64,000 nt of DNA, taken from positions 124,001-188,000 of the forward strand of contig JAOGYN010000002.1 in NCBI GenBank assembly GCA_028112705.1, given 5' to 3'. A program made the position numbers and the translations under genes. This document shows, one piece after another, positions 1-8,696 of the stretch (position 1 is its first letter; every line of letters begins with the position of its first letter). The DNA comes from GCA-002712045 sp028112705. GTDB taxonomy: Bacteria > Pseudomonadota > Alphaproteobacteria > Rhodobacterales > Rhodobacteraceae. The notes under the pieces are model-generated. The model was not told the origin of the DNA, did no database searches, and was given only the letters and a program-made list of their open reading frames with translations.

Positions 1-2063
1 TTGATGCGGGTAAGACGACTTGTTCAGAACGTATTCTTTACTACACTGGTAAAGAGCACAACATTGGAGAAGTTCATGATGGTGCGGCCACTATGGACTG
101 GATGGAGCAAGAACAAGAGCGCGGTATAACAATAACGTCCGCTGCGACAACTACTTTTTGGGAGCGTACCGAAGATGGTACCACACCGGACTCGCCCAAG
201 CACCGTTTAAACATCATCGATACACCAGGTCACGTTGACTTTACAATTGAAGTGGAGCGATCCCTAGCCGTTTTGGATGGTGCTGTTTGCGTGCTTGATG
301 CCAATGCTGGTGTTGAACCTCAGACGGAAACAGTTTGGCGTCAGGCTGATCGTTACAAAGTTCCGCGTATGGTTTTTGTCAACAAAATGGATAAAATTGG
401 AGCAGACTTCTTTAAGTGTGTTGAGATGATCGAGGATCGCACAGGTGCATCTGCTATTCCTGTATCATTCCCAATTGGTGCTGAAACAGAGCTGGAAGGC
501 TTGGTTGACTTGGTTACGATGGAAGAATGGTTATGGGAAGGTGAAGATCTTGGTGCGAGCTGGATTAAAGCACCTATCCGCGAAAGCTTGCAGGAAGCCG
601 CTGCTAAATGGCGAAATGTTCTTGTTGAAGCTGCTGTTGAAATGGATGATGAGGCTATGGAAGCGTACCTTGACGGCACAGAGCCGGACGTTGATACGTT
701 GCGTGTACTGATACGCAAGGGTTGTTTGTCACTAACTTTCGTCCCTGTTTTGGGTGGTTCTGCGTTCAAAAACAAAGGTGTTCAATCATTGTTAAACGCA
801 GTTATTGATTATTTACCATCTCCTTTAGACGTTGTTGACTATATGGGCTTTAAGCCAGGGGACGAAACAGAGACACGTGATATTGCGCGTCGTGCAGACG
901 ACAACATGGCATTCTCTGGTCTTGCGTTTAAAATCATGAATGACCCGTTTGTTGGATCTCTAACGTTTACACGTATCTATTCTGGTACGTTGACAAAAGG
1001 CGACTCAATGTTGAATTCTACAAAGGGTAAAAAAGAGCGTGTTGGTCGTATGATGATGATGCACTCGATTGATCGCGAGGAGATCACTGAAGGTTTTGCT
1101 GGGGATATTATAGCACTTGCAGGTTTGAAAGACACTACAACTGGTGACACTATCTGTTCTGTGAGCGACCCTGTTATTTTGGAAACTATGACGTTTCCAG
1201 AGCCAGTGATCGAGATTGCTGTTGAGCCAAAAACAAAAGCTGACCAAGAGAAAATGTCAACCGGCCTTGCTCGATTGGCTGCTGAAGATCCCTCATTCCG
1301 TGTTGAAACAGACATCGAGTCTGGTCAAACAATCATGAAGGGTATGGGTGAATTACATCTAGACATTCTTGTTGACAGATTAAGGCGTGAGTTCAAAGTG
1401 GAAGCAAATATTGGTGCTCCTCAGGTGGCATATCGAGAGACAATCGGACATGAGGCAGAAATTGATTATACTCACAAAAAGCAATCTGGTGGTTCTGGAC
1501 AATTTGGTCGTGTAAAAATGATAATTTCGCCCACTGAGCCTGGAGAAGGTTATAGCTTTGAAAGTAAAATTGTTGGTGGTTCTATTCCAAAAGAATACAT
1601 TCCAGGAGTTGAAAAAGGCATCAAATCTGTAATGGACTCTGGGCCTTTAGCAGGGTTCCCTGTGATTGACTTTAAAGTATCGTTAATTGACGGTGCGTAC
1701 CATGATGTTGATTCTAGTGTTTTAGCATTTGAGCTAGCGGCAAGGGCGGGAATGCGAGAAGGCCTTAGAAAAGCTGGAGCCAAAATGCTTGAGCCTATAA
1801 TGGAGGTCGAGGTTGTGACACCTGAAGAATATACTGGTGGTATCATTGGTGATTTGACGTCTCGTAGGGGGCAGGTACAAGGTCAGGATCAGCGTGGAAA
1901 TGCTATTGCTATAACCGCGAATGTGCCACTTGCAAATATGTTTGGCTATATTAACACTTTGAGATCAATGTCTTCAGGCCGGGCGAATTTTTCTATGCAG
2001 TTCTCCCATTATGACTCAGTTCCTCAGAGTATTTCTGATGAAATCCAAGCCAAATACGCATAA
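1..2063 (+). CDS. fusA: Elongation factor G, 5' end cut by the window
   Basis: Translocation GTPase EF-G, which moves tRNA and mRNA through the ribosome. The reading frame is open from base 3 and begins inside the P-loop (DAGKTT), so only about 20 N-terminal residues, including the start codon, lie outside the window. Switch I (RGITITSA), the G3 motif DTPGHVD and the G4 motif NKMDK are intact. The roughly 686 visible residues fit the normal EF-G length of about 700. Domains II to V follow without interruption to a TAA stop. It is followed 67 bases later by tuf, the usual end of a str operon. Missing here only because of the window edge are the upstream rpsL and rpsG that normally accompany it. 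Confidence 0.98.
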   Translation, partial: DAGKTTCSERILYYTGKEHNIGEVHDGAATMDWMEQEQERGITITSAATTTFWERTEDGTTPDSPKHRLNIIDTPGHVDFTIEVERSLAVLDGAVCVLDANAGVEPQTETVWRQADRYKVPRMVFVNKMDKIGADFFKCVEMIEDRTGASAIPVSFPIGAETELEGLVDLVTMEEWLWEGEDLGASWIKAPIRESLQEAAAKWRNVLVEAAVEMDDEAMEAYLDGTEPDVDTLRVLIRKGCLSLTFVPVLGGSAFKNKGVQSLLNAVIDYLPSPLDVVDYMGFKPGDETETRDIARRADDNMAFSGLAFKIMNDPFVGSLTFTRIYSGTLTKGDSMLNSTKGKKERVGRMMMMHSIDREEITEGFAGDIIALAGLKDTTTGDTICSVSDPVILETMTFPEPVIEIAVEPKTKADQEKMSTGLARLAAEDPSFRVETDIESGQTIMKGMGELHLDILVDRLRREFKVEANIGAPQVAYRETIGHEAEIDYTHKKQSGGSGQFGRVKMIISPTEPGEGYSFESKIVGGSIPKEYIPGVEKGIKSVMDSGPLAGFPVIDFKVSLIDGAYHDVDSSVLAFELAARAGMREGLRKAGAKMLEPIMEVEVVTPEEYTGGIIGDLTSRRGQVQGQDQRGNAIAITANVPLANMFGYINTLRSMSSGRANFSMQFSHYDSVPQSISDEIQAKYA

Positions 2064-2130
2064 GAATATGATGTAATTAGTAAAAAGTCGATGGAACACC
2101 CATCTTAATAAAAGTAAAGGAGGCCAAGAT

Positions 2131-3309
2131 ATGGCAAAGGAAAAGTTTGAACGCACAAAGCCACATTGTAACATTGGTACTATTGGCCATGTTGACCACG
2201 GCAAAACAACGTTAACTGCGGCAATTACAAAGCAGTTTTCGGATGACTTTAAAGCTTACGATGAGATTGATGGGGCTCCTGAAGAGAAGGCTCGTGGAAT
2301 TACAATTTCAACAGCACACGTTGAGTATGAGACAGAAGCACGTCACTACGCACACGTTGATTGTCCAGGACACGCTGACTATGTGAAGAATATGATCACA
2401 GGCGCCGCGCAAATGGATGGTGCTATTTTAGTTGTTAATGCTGCTGATGGCCCTATGCCTCAGACACGTGAGCACATTCTTCTTGGTCGTCAGGTAGGTA
2501 TCCCAGCGATGGTTGTATTTATGAATAAAGTTGATCAAGTGGACGACGACGAGCTTTTAGAGCTTGTTGAAATGGAAATTCGTGAACTTCTTTCAATGTA
2601 TGATTATCCTGGTGATGATATCCCTATTGTTGCTGGTTCAGCTTTGGCTGCTTTAGAAGACCGTGATGATGCTATTGGTAAAGAGAAAATTGCAGAATTA
2701 ATGGCTGCAGTTGATGCACATATTCCACAACCTCCACGTGCTATAGATGAACCGTTCTTAATGCCAATCGAGGATGTTTTCTCAATTTCTGGGCGTGGAA
2801 CTGTTGTGACAGGCCGTATAGAGCGTGGTGTTGTTAACGTTGGTGACGATATCGAGATTGTTGGTATTAAGGATACAAGCAAAACAACATGTACTGGTGT
2901 GGAAATGTTCCGGAAATTGTTAGATCGTGGTGAGGCTGGTGACAACGTAGGCGTATTGCTGCGTGGTGTTGGACGTGAAGATGTCGAGCGTGGACAGATC
3001 CTATGTAAACCAAGTTCTGTTACTCCTCATACTAAGTTTGAGGCAGAGGTTTATATTTTAACAAAAGAGGAGGGCGGTCGTCACACACCATTCTTTGCAA
3101 ATTACCGTCCACAGTTTTACTTCCGTACAACTGATGTTACTGGAACGGTTGAGCTCCCATCAGGAACAGAAATGGTAATGCCTGGTGATAATCTTAAGTT
3201 TGACGTAGAACTCATAGCACCGATCGCGATGGAAAAAGGTTTACGTTTTGCGATCCGCGAAGGGGGCCGAACAGTTGGTTCCGGTGTAGTATCTAAAATC
3301 AACGCGTAA
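2131..3309 (+). CDS. tuf: Elongation factor Tu
   Basis: GTPase that delivers aminoacyl-tRNA to the ribosomal A site. The 392-residue length is typical. The G-domain motifs are all visible: GHVDHGKTT (P-loop, about residues 18-26), RGITI in switch I, DCPGHADY, and NKVDQVDDDELLELVEME with the G4 NKVD. Beta-barrel domains 2 and 3 follow, ending in SGVVSKINA. A strong Shine-Dalgarno sequence (aaaggagg) sits just before the ATG. Many proteobacteria carry a second tuf copy elsewhere; none is in this window. The 67-base gap after rpsJ-proximal tuf contains a hairpin described separately. Confidence 0.99.
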   Translation: MAKEKFERTKPHCNIGTIGHVDHGKTTLTAAITKQFSDDFKAYDEIDGAPEEKARGITISTAHVEYETEARHYAHVDCPGHADYVKNMITGAAQMDGAILVVNAADGPMPQTREHILLGRQVGIPAMVVFMNKVDQVDDDELLELVEMEIRELLSMYDYPGDDIPIVAGSALAALEDRDDAIGKEKIAELMAAVDAHIPQPPRAIDEPFLMPIEDVFSISGRGTVVTGRIERGVVNVGDDIEIVGIKDTSKTTCTGVEMFRKLLDRGEAGDNVGVLLRGVGREDVERGQILCKPSSVTPHTKFEAEVYILTKEEGGRHTPFFANYRPQFYFRTTDVTGTVELPSGTEMVMPGDNLKFDVELIAPIAMEKGLRFAIREGGRTVGSGVVSKINA

Positions 3310-3327
3310 GCGTAATTATAGTTCGAT

Positions 3328-3352
3328 GTGGGCGGAAATCATTCCGCACCAC
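3328..3352 (+). other. Stem-loop between tuf and rpsJ
   Basis: Arms gtgg+gcgga (3328-3336) pair with tccgc+ccac (3343-3347 and 3349-3352), leaving a single bulged A at 3348 and a six-base loop. No T-tract follows, so it is not a convincing intrinsic terminator. It lies 24 bases before the rpsJ start codon and could be a structured leader of the S10 cluster or an RNA-processing site. Function is inference. Confidence 0.5.
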
Positions 3353-3376
3353 CTCTCAACTGCGAAAGGTTAAAAA

Positions 3377-3685
3377 ATGCAAAGCCAAAATATTAGAATA
3401 CGGCTAAAGGCTTTCGATTTCAGAGTGCTTGATTCTTCAACGCAAGAAATTGTAAATACCGCAAAGCGTACGGGTGCCACTGTTAGAGGGCCAATACCAC
3501 TGCCAAACAAAATTGAAAAATTCACTGTTTTGCGTGGCCCTCATGTTAATAAGAAATCTAGAGAACAATTCGAAATAAGGACACATAAGCGTCTTTTAGA
3601 TATTGTTGATCCGACTCCACAAACTGTAGATGCGCTAATGAAGCTCGATCTAGCAGCTGGTGTGGATGTCGAGATAAAGCTTTAA
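3377..3685 (+). CDS. rpsJ: 30S ribosomal protein S10
   Basis: Head protein of the small subunit that also acts as NusE in transcription antitermination. The 102 residues match the family, with the conserved core IRIRLKAFDFRVLD near the N-terminus and GPIPLPNK in the middle. The ATG is preceded by gaaagg at a suitable distance. It is the first gene of the S10 gene order (S10, L3, L4, L23, L2, S19, L22, S3, L16, L29, S17), which follows here without rearrangement. Confidence 0.98.
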   Translation: MQSQNIRIRLKAFDFRVLDSSTQEIVNTAKRTGATVRGPIPLPNKIEKFTVLRGPHVNKKSREQFEIRTHKRLLDIVDPTPQTVDALMKLDLAAGVDVEIKL

Positions 3686-3697
3686 GGAGGCCAATTT

Positions 3698-4432
3698 ATG
3701 ATGCGCTCTGGAATTATAGCGAAAAAAGTAGGTATGACGCGTCTTTTTATGGACGACGGTAAGCAAATACCTGTGACTGTTTTACAGTTAGATAGTTTAC
3801 AAGTTGTTGCTCAGCGTACCACAGAGAAAGATGGGTATACTGCAGTTCAGTTGGGGTCAGGAATGGCTAAGGCAAAACGCACCTCTGCGGCGATGCGAGG
3901 ACATTTTGCGGTAGCTAAAGTTGCACCAAAACGCAAAATAGCCGAATTTAGGGTTTCTGAAGATGCATTGATAGAAGTTGGTCAAGAAATTTCAGCTGAG
4001 CACTTTTTAGAAGGCCAGAAAGTTGATGTTTCAGGTAACTCGATTGGTAAAGGGTTTGCAGGTGCAATGAAGAGACATAACTTTAAAGGTCTCAGAGCTA
4101 CGCACGGTGTCTCTATTAGTCACAGATCACATGGTTCAACGGGTCAATGTCAAGAACCTGGTAAGGTCTTTAAAGGAAAGAAAATGGCAGGCCATATGGG
4201 TGCTGCAAAAGTTACTACTCAAAATCTTGAAGTGGTTAAAACAGACTCTGTTCGTGGATTGATAATGATTAAGGGTGCTGTTCCTGGTTCTAAAGGTGGT
4301 TGGGTTACGGTTAAAGATGCGGTTAAGAAGCCAACTCCAAATGATCTACCCTTTCCTGCTGCATTGAAATCTACAATAGTTGAGACGACTGAGCCAAGTT
4401 CAGAGTCAACTGAGGGAGGGTCCGAACAATGA
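3698..4432 (+). CDS. rplC: 50S ribosomal protein L3
   Basis: Early-assembling large-subunit protein near the peptidyl transferase centre. It has 244 residues with the family hallmark GSTGQCQEPGKVFKGKKMAG, the loop that in E. coli contains the PrmB-methylated glutamine. The last 13 or so residues are a Ser/Glu-rich tail (SSESTEGGSEQ) beyond the usual end of L3. Two in-frame ATGs (3698 and 3701) follow aaggagg, so the exact start is uncertain by one codon. Its last four bases overlap rplD, suggesting translational coupling. Confidence 0.97.
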   Translation: MMRSGIIAKKVGMTRLFMDDGKQIPVTVLQLDSLQVVAQRTTEKDGYTAVQLGSGMAKAKRTSAAMRGHFAVAKVAPKRKIAEFRVSEDALIEVGQEISAEHFLEGQKVDVSGNSIGKGFAGAMKRHNFKGLRATHGVSISHRSHGSTGQCQEPGKVFKGKKMAGHMGAAKVTTQNLEVVKTDSVRGLIMIKGAVPGSKGGWVTVKDAVKKPTPNDLPFPAALKSTIVETTEPSSESTEGGSEQ

Positions 4433-5049
4433 AAAAAGATGTGATTAAATTGGATTCTTCAAAAGCTGGTTCCATCGAGCTTGCTGATGAAGTTTTTGCC
4501 TTAGAGCCTAGAGCTGACATTTTACACAGGGTGGTGCGCTGGCAAAGAGCTAGAGCTCAAGCGGGCACTCATAAAGTAAAAACACGGTCAGAAGTTAGCT
4601 ATTCTACAAAAAAAATATACCGTCAAAAAGGAACTGGTGGTGCTAGGCACGGAGCTAGATCTGCACCAATATTTCGTGGAGGTGGAGTTTATAAGGGACC
4701 TACACCCAGAAGTCATGCCTTTGATTTACCAAAAAAGGTTAGGGCTATGGGGCTTCGACATGCTTTGTCTGCAAAAGTAGCGGCAGGTGAGCTAATTGTT
4801 TTGGATGATGCTTCGCTTAAAGCTGGTAAGACGAAAGAATTAGCGAATGCGATACAGAAAATGGGTTGGAAACGCACCTTATTTATTGACGGTTTAGAGG
4901 TTAATGCTGAATTTGCACGTGCAGCATCTAATATTGATGGAGTTGATGTCTTGCCGTCAGCTGGAGCAAATGTCTATGACATCCTTAGACGTGATACTTT
5001 GGTTTTAACTAAGTCTGGTGTGCAGGCTTTGGAGGCTAGATTAAAATGA
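4429..5049 (+). CDS. rplD: 50S ribosomal protein L4
   Basis: Large-subunit protein lining the exit tunnel. The 206 residues include the conserved extended loop with RQKGTGGARHGARSAPIFRGGG, which reaches into the tunnel. In E. coli L4 also represses its own S10 operon; whether that applies here is unknown. It overlaps rplC by four bases (ATGA) and rplW by four bases, so the three genes are probably translationally coupled. Confidence 0.98.
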   Translation: MKKDVIKLDSSKAGSIELADEVFALEPRADILHRVVRWQRARAQAGTHKVKTRSEVSYSTKKIYRQKGTGGARHGARSAPIFRGGGVYKGPTPRSHAFDLPKKVRAMGLRHALSAKVAAGELIVLDDASLKAGKTKELANAIQKMGWKRTLFIDGLEVNAEFARAASNIDGVDVLPSAGANVYDILRRDTLVLTKSGVQALEARLK

Positions 5050-5342
5050 CCAGTAAGTCAGAATATTATGATGTAATTAGAAAGCCAATTGTAACTGAAA
5101 AAGCCACAATGGCATCTGAGTCTGGAGCGGTTGTGTTTGAAGTAGCAATGGCGTCCAACAAGCCAATGATTAAAGAAGCGGTAGAAGCTTTATTTAATGT
5201 TAAAGTGAAAGCAGTAAATACCACTATAACAAAGGGTAAAACTAAACGTTTTAAGGGAACTTTGGGAAGACGAAAGAATACTAAGAAAGCTTATGTAATG
5301 TTAGAGGATGGAAATACCATCGACGTTAGCACAGGCCTTTGA
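5046..5342 (+). CDS. rplW: 50S ribosomal protein L23
   Basis: Protein at the exit of the nascent-chain tunnel, and the docking site for trigger factor and signal recognition particle. The 98 residues show the family pattern, with YDVIRKPIVTEKA at the start and the basic loop TKGKTKRFKGTLGRRKNTKKAYV. It overlaps rplD by four bases. A 133-base gap, unusually long for this cluster, separates it from rplB. Confidence 0.97.
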   Translation: MTSKSEYYDVIRKPIVTEKATMASESGAVVFEVAMASNKPMIKEAVEALFNVKVKAVNTTITKGKTKRFKGTLGRRKNTKKAYVMLEDGNTIDVSTGL

Positions 5343-5428
5343 TAAAACCAGTCGAATCGCAATTATTTTTAGTTTTTTGTGTTTGATTTTAAGTCTTAAA
5401 CTTCATTAGAGGTAGTAGGCACAACCAG

Positions 5429-5453
5429 CTAAGATCAGGTGTTCTGATTTTAG
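5429..5453 (+). other. Stem-loop before rplB
   Basis: In the 133-base rplW-rplB gap, ctaagatcag (5429-5438) pairs with ctgattttag (5444-5453) around a five-base loop, giving ten pairs including one G-U. It ends 22 bases before the rplB ATG and has no T-tract. It could be a leader or processing structure; a role is not shown. Confidence 0.45.
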
Positions 5454-5475
5454 CAATAAGACGGAAGACAGAGAG

Positions 5476-6318
5476 ATGGCATTAAAGTCGTATAAACCGA
5501 CCACGCCAGGCCAACGAGGGTTGGTTCTGATTGACCGTTCGGAACTGTGGAAGGGACGCCCGGTTAAATCTTTAACAGAAGGTTTGATCAAGAATGGCGG
5601 TCGAAACAATACCGGACGTATAACAATGCGCCGCAAAGGTGGTGGTGCTAAGCGATTATACCGTGTTGTAGATTTTAGACGGAACAAATTAGATTTACCT
5701 GCAGTGGTTGAAAGAATAGAATATGATCCAAATAGGACAGCATTTATTGCGTTAATCAAGTATTCTGATGGTGAGCAGTCATATATTTTAGCACCACAGC
5801 GGCTGACTATAGGTGACAGTATTGTTTCCTCGTCTAAAGCAGATATTAAGCCTGGTAATGCCATGCCGTTCACTGGGATGCCGATAGGAACAATCGTACA
5901 TAATATTGAGTTAAAGGCTGGTAAAGGTGGGCAAATAGCAAGAGCTGCTGGAACTTATGGGCAATTTGTTGGAAGAGATGGTGGATATGCTCAGATAAGA
6001 TTGTCATCAGGTGAGTTACGGCTTGTTAGGCAAGAATGTATGGCTACGGTTGGTGCTGTATCTAACCCAGACAATTCCAATCAGAATTTTGGTAAAGCGG
6101 GGCGCAATAGACACAAGGGAATTCGACCTAGTGTGCGGGGTGTAGTTATGAACCCGATCGATCACCCACACGGTGGTGGTGAAGGACGAACTTCAGGTGG
6201 ACGCCATCCAGTTACGCCATGGGGCAAACCAACTAAGGGTGCCCGTACAAGAAACAAAAATAAAGCGTCACAAAAGCTGATAATTCGCTCTCGTCACGCC
6301 AAGAAGAAGGGGCGATAA
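5476..6318 (+). CDS. rplB: 50S ribosomal protein L2
   Basis: One of the largest and most conserved large-subunit proteins, needed for subunit association and peptidyl transfer. The 280 residues contain the universal C-terminal signature MNPIDHPHGGGEGR, with the histidine region near the catalytic centre, and the basic tail RNKNKASQKLIIR. The Shine-Dalgarno is a weak purine stretch (ggaagacagagag) before the ATG. rpsS follows after one base. Confidence 0.98.
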   Translation: MALKSYKPTTPGQRGLVLIDRSELWKGRPVKSLTEGLIKNGGRNNTGRITMRRKGGGAKRLYRVVDFRRNKLDLPAVVERIEYDPNRTAFIALIKYSDGEQSYILAPQRLTIGDSIVSSSKADIKPGNAMPFTGMPIGTIVHNIELKAGKGGQIARAAGTYGQFVGRDGGYAQIRLSSGELRLVRQECMATVGAVSNPDNSNQNFGKAGRNRHKGIRPSVRGVVMNPIDHPHGGGEGRTSGGRHPVTPWGKPTKGARTRNKNKASQKLIIRSRHAKKKGR

Positions 6319-6319
6319 T

Positions 6320-6598
6320 ATGTCACGTTCTGTTTGGAAAGGCCCATTTGTTGATGCTCATGTATTAAAAAAGGCTGAGAAATCAAAAGAATCAGGTCGT
6401 AATGATGTCATTAAAATTTGGTCACGCAGATCTACTATATTACCACAATTTGTTGGTTTAACATTTGGGGTATATAATGGTAGAAAACATATTCCTGTAA
6501 ATGTATCTGAAGATATGATTGGACAGAAGTTTGGGGAATTTAGCCCAACTCGTACGTACAACGGTCATACAGCAGATAAAAAATCGAAACGGAATTAA
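6320..6598 (+). CDS. rpsS: 30S ribosomal protein S19
   Basis: Small-subunit head protein that contacts the A-site finger and S13. It has 92 residues starting MSRSVWKGPF and carrying the conserved WSRRSTILPQFVGLTFGVYNG and the C-terminal KFGEFSPTRTYNGH. It begins one base after the rplB stop and is followed three bases later by rplV, a compact arrangement typical of the S10 operon. Confidence 0.98.
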   Translation: MSRSVWKGPFVDAHVLKKAEKSKESGRNDVIKIWSRRSTILPQFVGLTFGVYNGRKHIPVNVSEDMIGQKFGEFSPTRTYNGHTADKKSKRN

Positions 6599-6601
6599 GT
6601 C

Positions 6602-6982
6602 ATGGGTAAAGAAAAAAATTCTCGCCGTGTGGCAGAAAATGAAGCTCAGGCACGCAGCATTATGCTTCGTACCAGTCCTCAGAAGCTTAATTTATTGGCG
6701 CAAATGATACGTGGAAAGAAAGTGGATAAAGCGTTAAGTGATCTATCCTTTTCAAAACGGCGGATAGCAAGTGAAGTTAAGAAATGTTTACAGTCTGCTA
6801 TAGCAAATGCTGAAAATAATCACGGTTTAGAAGTAGACGAGCTCATTGTTTCTGAAGCTTTTGTTGGTAAAAATTTAGTAATGAAAAGGGGCCGTCCAAG
6901 AGCACGTGGACGTTTTGGCAAAATATTCAAGCCATTTTCGCAAGTAACAATCACTGTTCGGCAGTTAGAGGAGCAAGCATAA
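6602..6982 (+). CDS. rplV: 50S ribosomal protein L22
   Basis: Exit-tunnel protein whose beta-hairpin lines the constriction. The 126 residues carry the expected RTSPQKLNLLAQMIRGKKV near the start and MKRGRPRARGRFGKI in the hairpin tip, the region where macrolide-resistance changes occur in other bacteria. There is an N-terminal Glu/Arg-rich extension of about 15 residues, common in alphaproteobacterial L22. Its last base overlaps the rpsC ATG. Confidence 0.97.
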   Translation: MGKEKNSRRVAENEAQARSIMLRTSPQKLNLLAQMIRGKKVDKALSDLSFSKRRIASEVKKCLQSAIANAENNHGLEVDELIVSEAFVGKNLVMKRGRPRARGRFGKIFKPFSQVTITVRQLEEQA

Positions 6983-7689
6983 TGGGTCAGAAGGTAAATC
7001 CAATCGGTATGCGATTGCAGGTTAATCGAACTTGGGACAGTCGTTGGTATGCTACTAGTAAAGACTTTGGTAATTTATTATTAGAAGATCTTCAGATAAA
7101 GAAGTTTATTAACGAAGAATGTAAGCAATCGGGAATTTCAAAAGTTATTATTGAGCGACCCCATAAAAAATGCCGAGTAACAATTCATACAGCCCGTCCT
7201 GGAGTGATTATAGGAAAAAAAGGCGCTGATATTGAAACTTTACGCCAAAAGCTCGCAAAACTAACAGCTTCGGAATTGCACCTTAATATTGTTGAAGTGC
7301 GAAAGCCTGAGTTGGATGCACGACTAGTTGCGGAGGGCATTGCCCAGCAGTTAGAACGTCGAGTATCATTTCGTAGAGCGATGAAGAGGGCTGTGCAAAG
7401 CGCCATGAGAATGGGATCCTTAGGAATTCGTGTAAATGTAGCTGGTCGTCTTGGTGGTGCTGAAATAGCGAGAACCGAGTGGTATAGAGAAGGTAGAGTG
7501 CCATTGCATACTCTGCGTGCTGATATAGATTATGCTGGCTATAAAGCCGAAACTGCTTATGGAATTATTGGAATTAAAGTGTGGATTTTCAAAGGTGAGA
7601 TTATGGAGCATGATCCAGCCGCCCGAGATAGACGACAACAAGAGCTTCAAGACAGCGGTGGCCCACGTCCACAACGTCGTGATCGATAA
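6982..7689 (+). CDS. rpsC: 30S ribosomal protein S3
   Basis: Small-subunit head protein forming part of the mRNA entry channel and helicase site. It has 235 residues, starts MGQKVNPIGMRLQ, and contains the KH-domain signature RPGVIIGKKGADIE (about residues 73-86) and the S3 C-terminal block RAMKRAVQSAMRMGSLGIRV. The tail is rich in Arg, Gln and Asp. The ATG shares one base with the rplV stop. Confidence 0.98.
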   Translation: MGQKVNPIGMRLQVNRTWDSRWYATSKDFGNLLLEDLQIKKFINEECKQSGISKVIIERPHKKCRVTIHTARPGVIIGKKGADIETLRQKLAKLTASELHLNIVEVRKPELDARLVAEGIAQQLERRVSFRRAMKRAVQSAMRMGSLGIRVNVAGRLGGAEIARTEWYREGRVPLHTLRADIDYAGYKAETAYGIIGIKVWIFKGEIMEHDPAARDRRQQELQDSGGPRPQRRDR

Positions 7690-7700
7690 GGGGAAGATAA

Positions 7701-8114
7701 ATGCTGCAACCAAAGCGTAGTAAATTTAGAAAAATGTTCAAAGGTCGCATTCATGGTGAAGCCAAGGGTGGGTCACTACTGAATTTTGGATCTTTTGGCC
7801 TTAAAGCTATTGAGCCTGAGAGAATTACGGCTCGTCAAATTGAAGCTGCAAGACGAGCAATGACTCGGCATATGAAGCGTCAAGGTAGAGTTTGGATTAG
7901 AATATTTCCAGATTTACCTGTTTCAAAGAAGCCCACAGAAGTAAGAATGGGTAAGGGTAAGGGCTCTGTTGAATTTTGGGCTGCAAAAGTAAAGCCAGGT
8001 CGCATAATGTTTGAGATTGACGGGGTATCTGTTTCTGTGGCAAAGGAAGCTCTTAGGTTGGCAGCGATGAAGTTGCCGATTAAAAGTCGAGTAGTCGAAA
8101 GAGAAGATTGGTAA
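7701..8114 (+). CDS. rplP: 50S ribosomal protein L16
   Basis: Late-assembly large-subunit protein at the A and P tRNA sites. The 137 residues begin MLQPKRSKFRKMFKGRIHG and carry the signature MGKGKGSVEFWAAKVKPG. It starts 11 bases after rpsC with the Shine-Dalgarno gggga. A 78-base gap to the chosen rpmC start follows. Confidence 0.98.
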   Translation: MLQPKRSKFRKMFKGRIHGEAKGGSLLNFGSFGLKAIEPERITARQIEAARRAMTRHMKRQGRVWIRIFPDLPVSKKPTEVRMGKGKGSVEFWAAKVKPGRIMFEIDGVSVSVAKEALRLAAMKLPIKSRVVEREDW

Positions 8115-8192
8115 TAGAATTGTGAGATTTATGATCTCTAAAAAATAGAACCAATTTTATATAATTTTGGTTTGGATGAAAGGAAAGTGGCG

Positions 8193-8396
8193 ATGAACGC
8201 TACTGAGTTAAAAGAAAAAACACCGGACCAGCTTAATGAAATGTTAGCTGATCTTAAGAAAGAAGCATTTAATCTTCGCTTTCAGGCTGCAACCAATCAG
8301 CTTGAGAATACTTCGCGAATGCGGTCTGTAAAAAAAGATGTTGCCCGTGTTAAAACTATAATCAATCAAGTAACTTCGGTTACTGAAGCGGAATAA
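8193..8396 (+). CDS. rpmC: 50S ribosomal protein L29
   Basis: Small tunnel-exit protein, here 67 residues with the family core KKEAFNLRFQAATNQLENTSRMR. An in-frame TTG at 8172 would add seven residues (MDERKVA), but the ATG at 8193 is preceded by aaggaaag at proper spacing and gives the normal L29 length, so I chose 8193. It is followed 11 bases later by rpsQ. Confidence 0.93.
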   Translation: MNATELKEKTPDQLNEMLADLKKEAFNLRFQAATNQLENTSRMRSVKKDVARVKTIINQVTSVTEAE

Positions 8397-8407
8397 GGAC
8401 AGCGGAT

Positions 8408-8638
8408 ATGCCAAAACGTATTCTCACAGGGACAGTAACGTCCGATAAAAATGAACAGACGGTCACTGTTTCAGTTGAGCGGAGATTTAAGCACCCAGTT
8501 TTTAAGAAAATTATTAAAAAGTCAAAAACATACCGGGCGCATGATCCAAAAAATAGTTTTAAAGAAGGCGATCAAGTGCGTATTCAAGAATGTGCACCAG
8601 TATCAAAAAGTAAACGCTGGGAAGTACTAGTAGCCTAG
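8408..8638 (+). CDS. rpsQ: 30S ribosomal protein S17
   Basis: Primary 16S rRNA-binding protein of the body of the small subunit. The 76 residues show the OB-fold core with TGTVTSDKNEQTVTV and the RAHDP motif, and end with the expected KSKRWEVL. It closes the S10-type gene set; the spc-type set (L14 onward) follows after 58 bases that contain a short GC-rich hairpin (tgggg 8660-8664 with cccca 8674-8678). Confidence 0.97.
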   Translation: MPKRILTGTVTSDKNEQTVTVSVERRFKHPVFKKIIKKSKTYRAHDPKNSFKEGDQVRIQECAPVSKSKRWEVLVA

Positions 8639-8696
8639 TACCCAGATTAATCGAAACCCTGGGGTGGGAACATCCCCAAAGGTCGGGAGTAGTTGA

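Noticed and set aside
2064..2130. Short match (tatgatgtaattag) shared by the fusA-tuf gap and the start of rplW
   Set aside because: About 14 bases in AT-rich DNA with different contexts; most simply coincidence.
8172..8192. TTG start extending rpmC by seven residues
   Set aside because: The ATG at 8193 has the Shine-Dalgarno aaggaaag and gives the standard L29 length.
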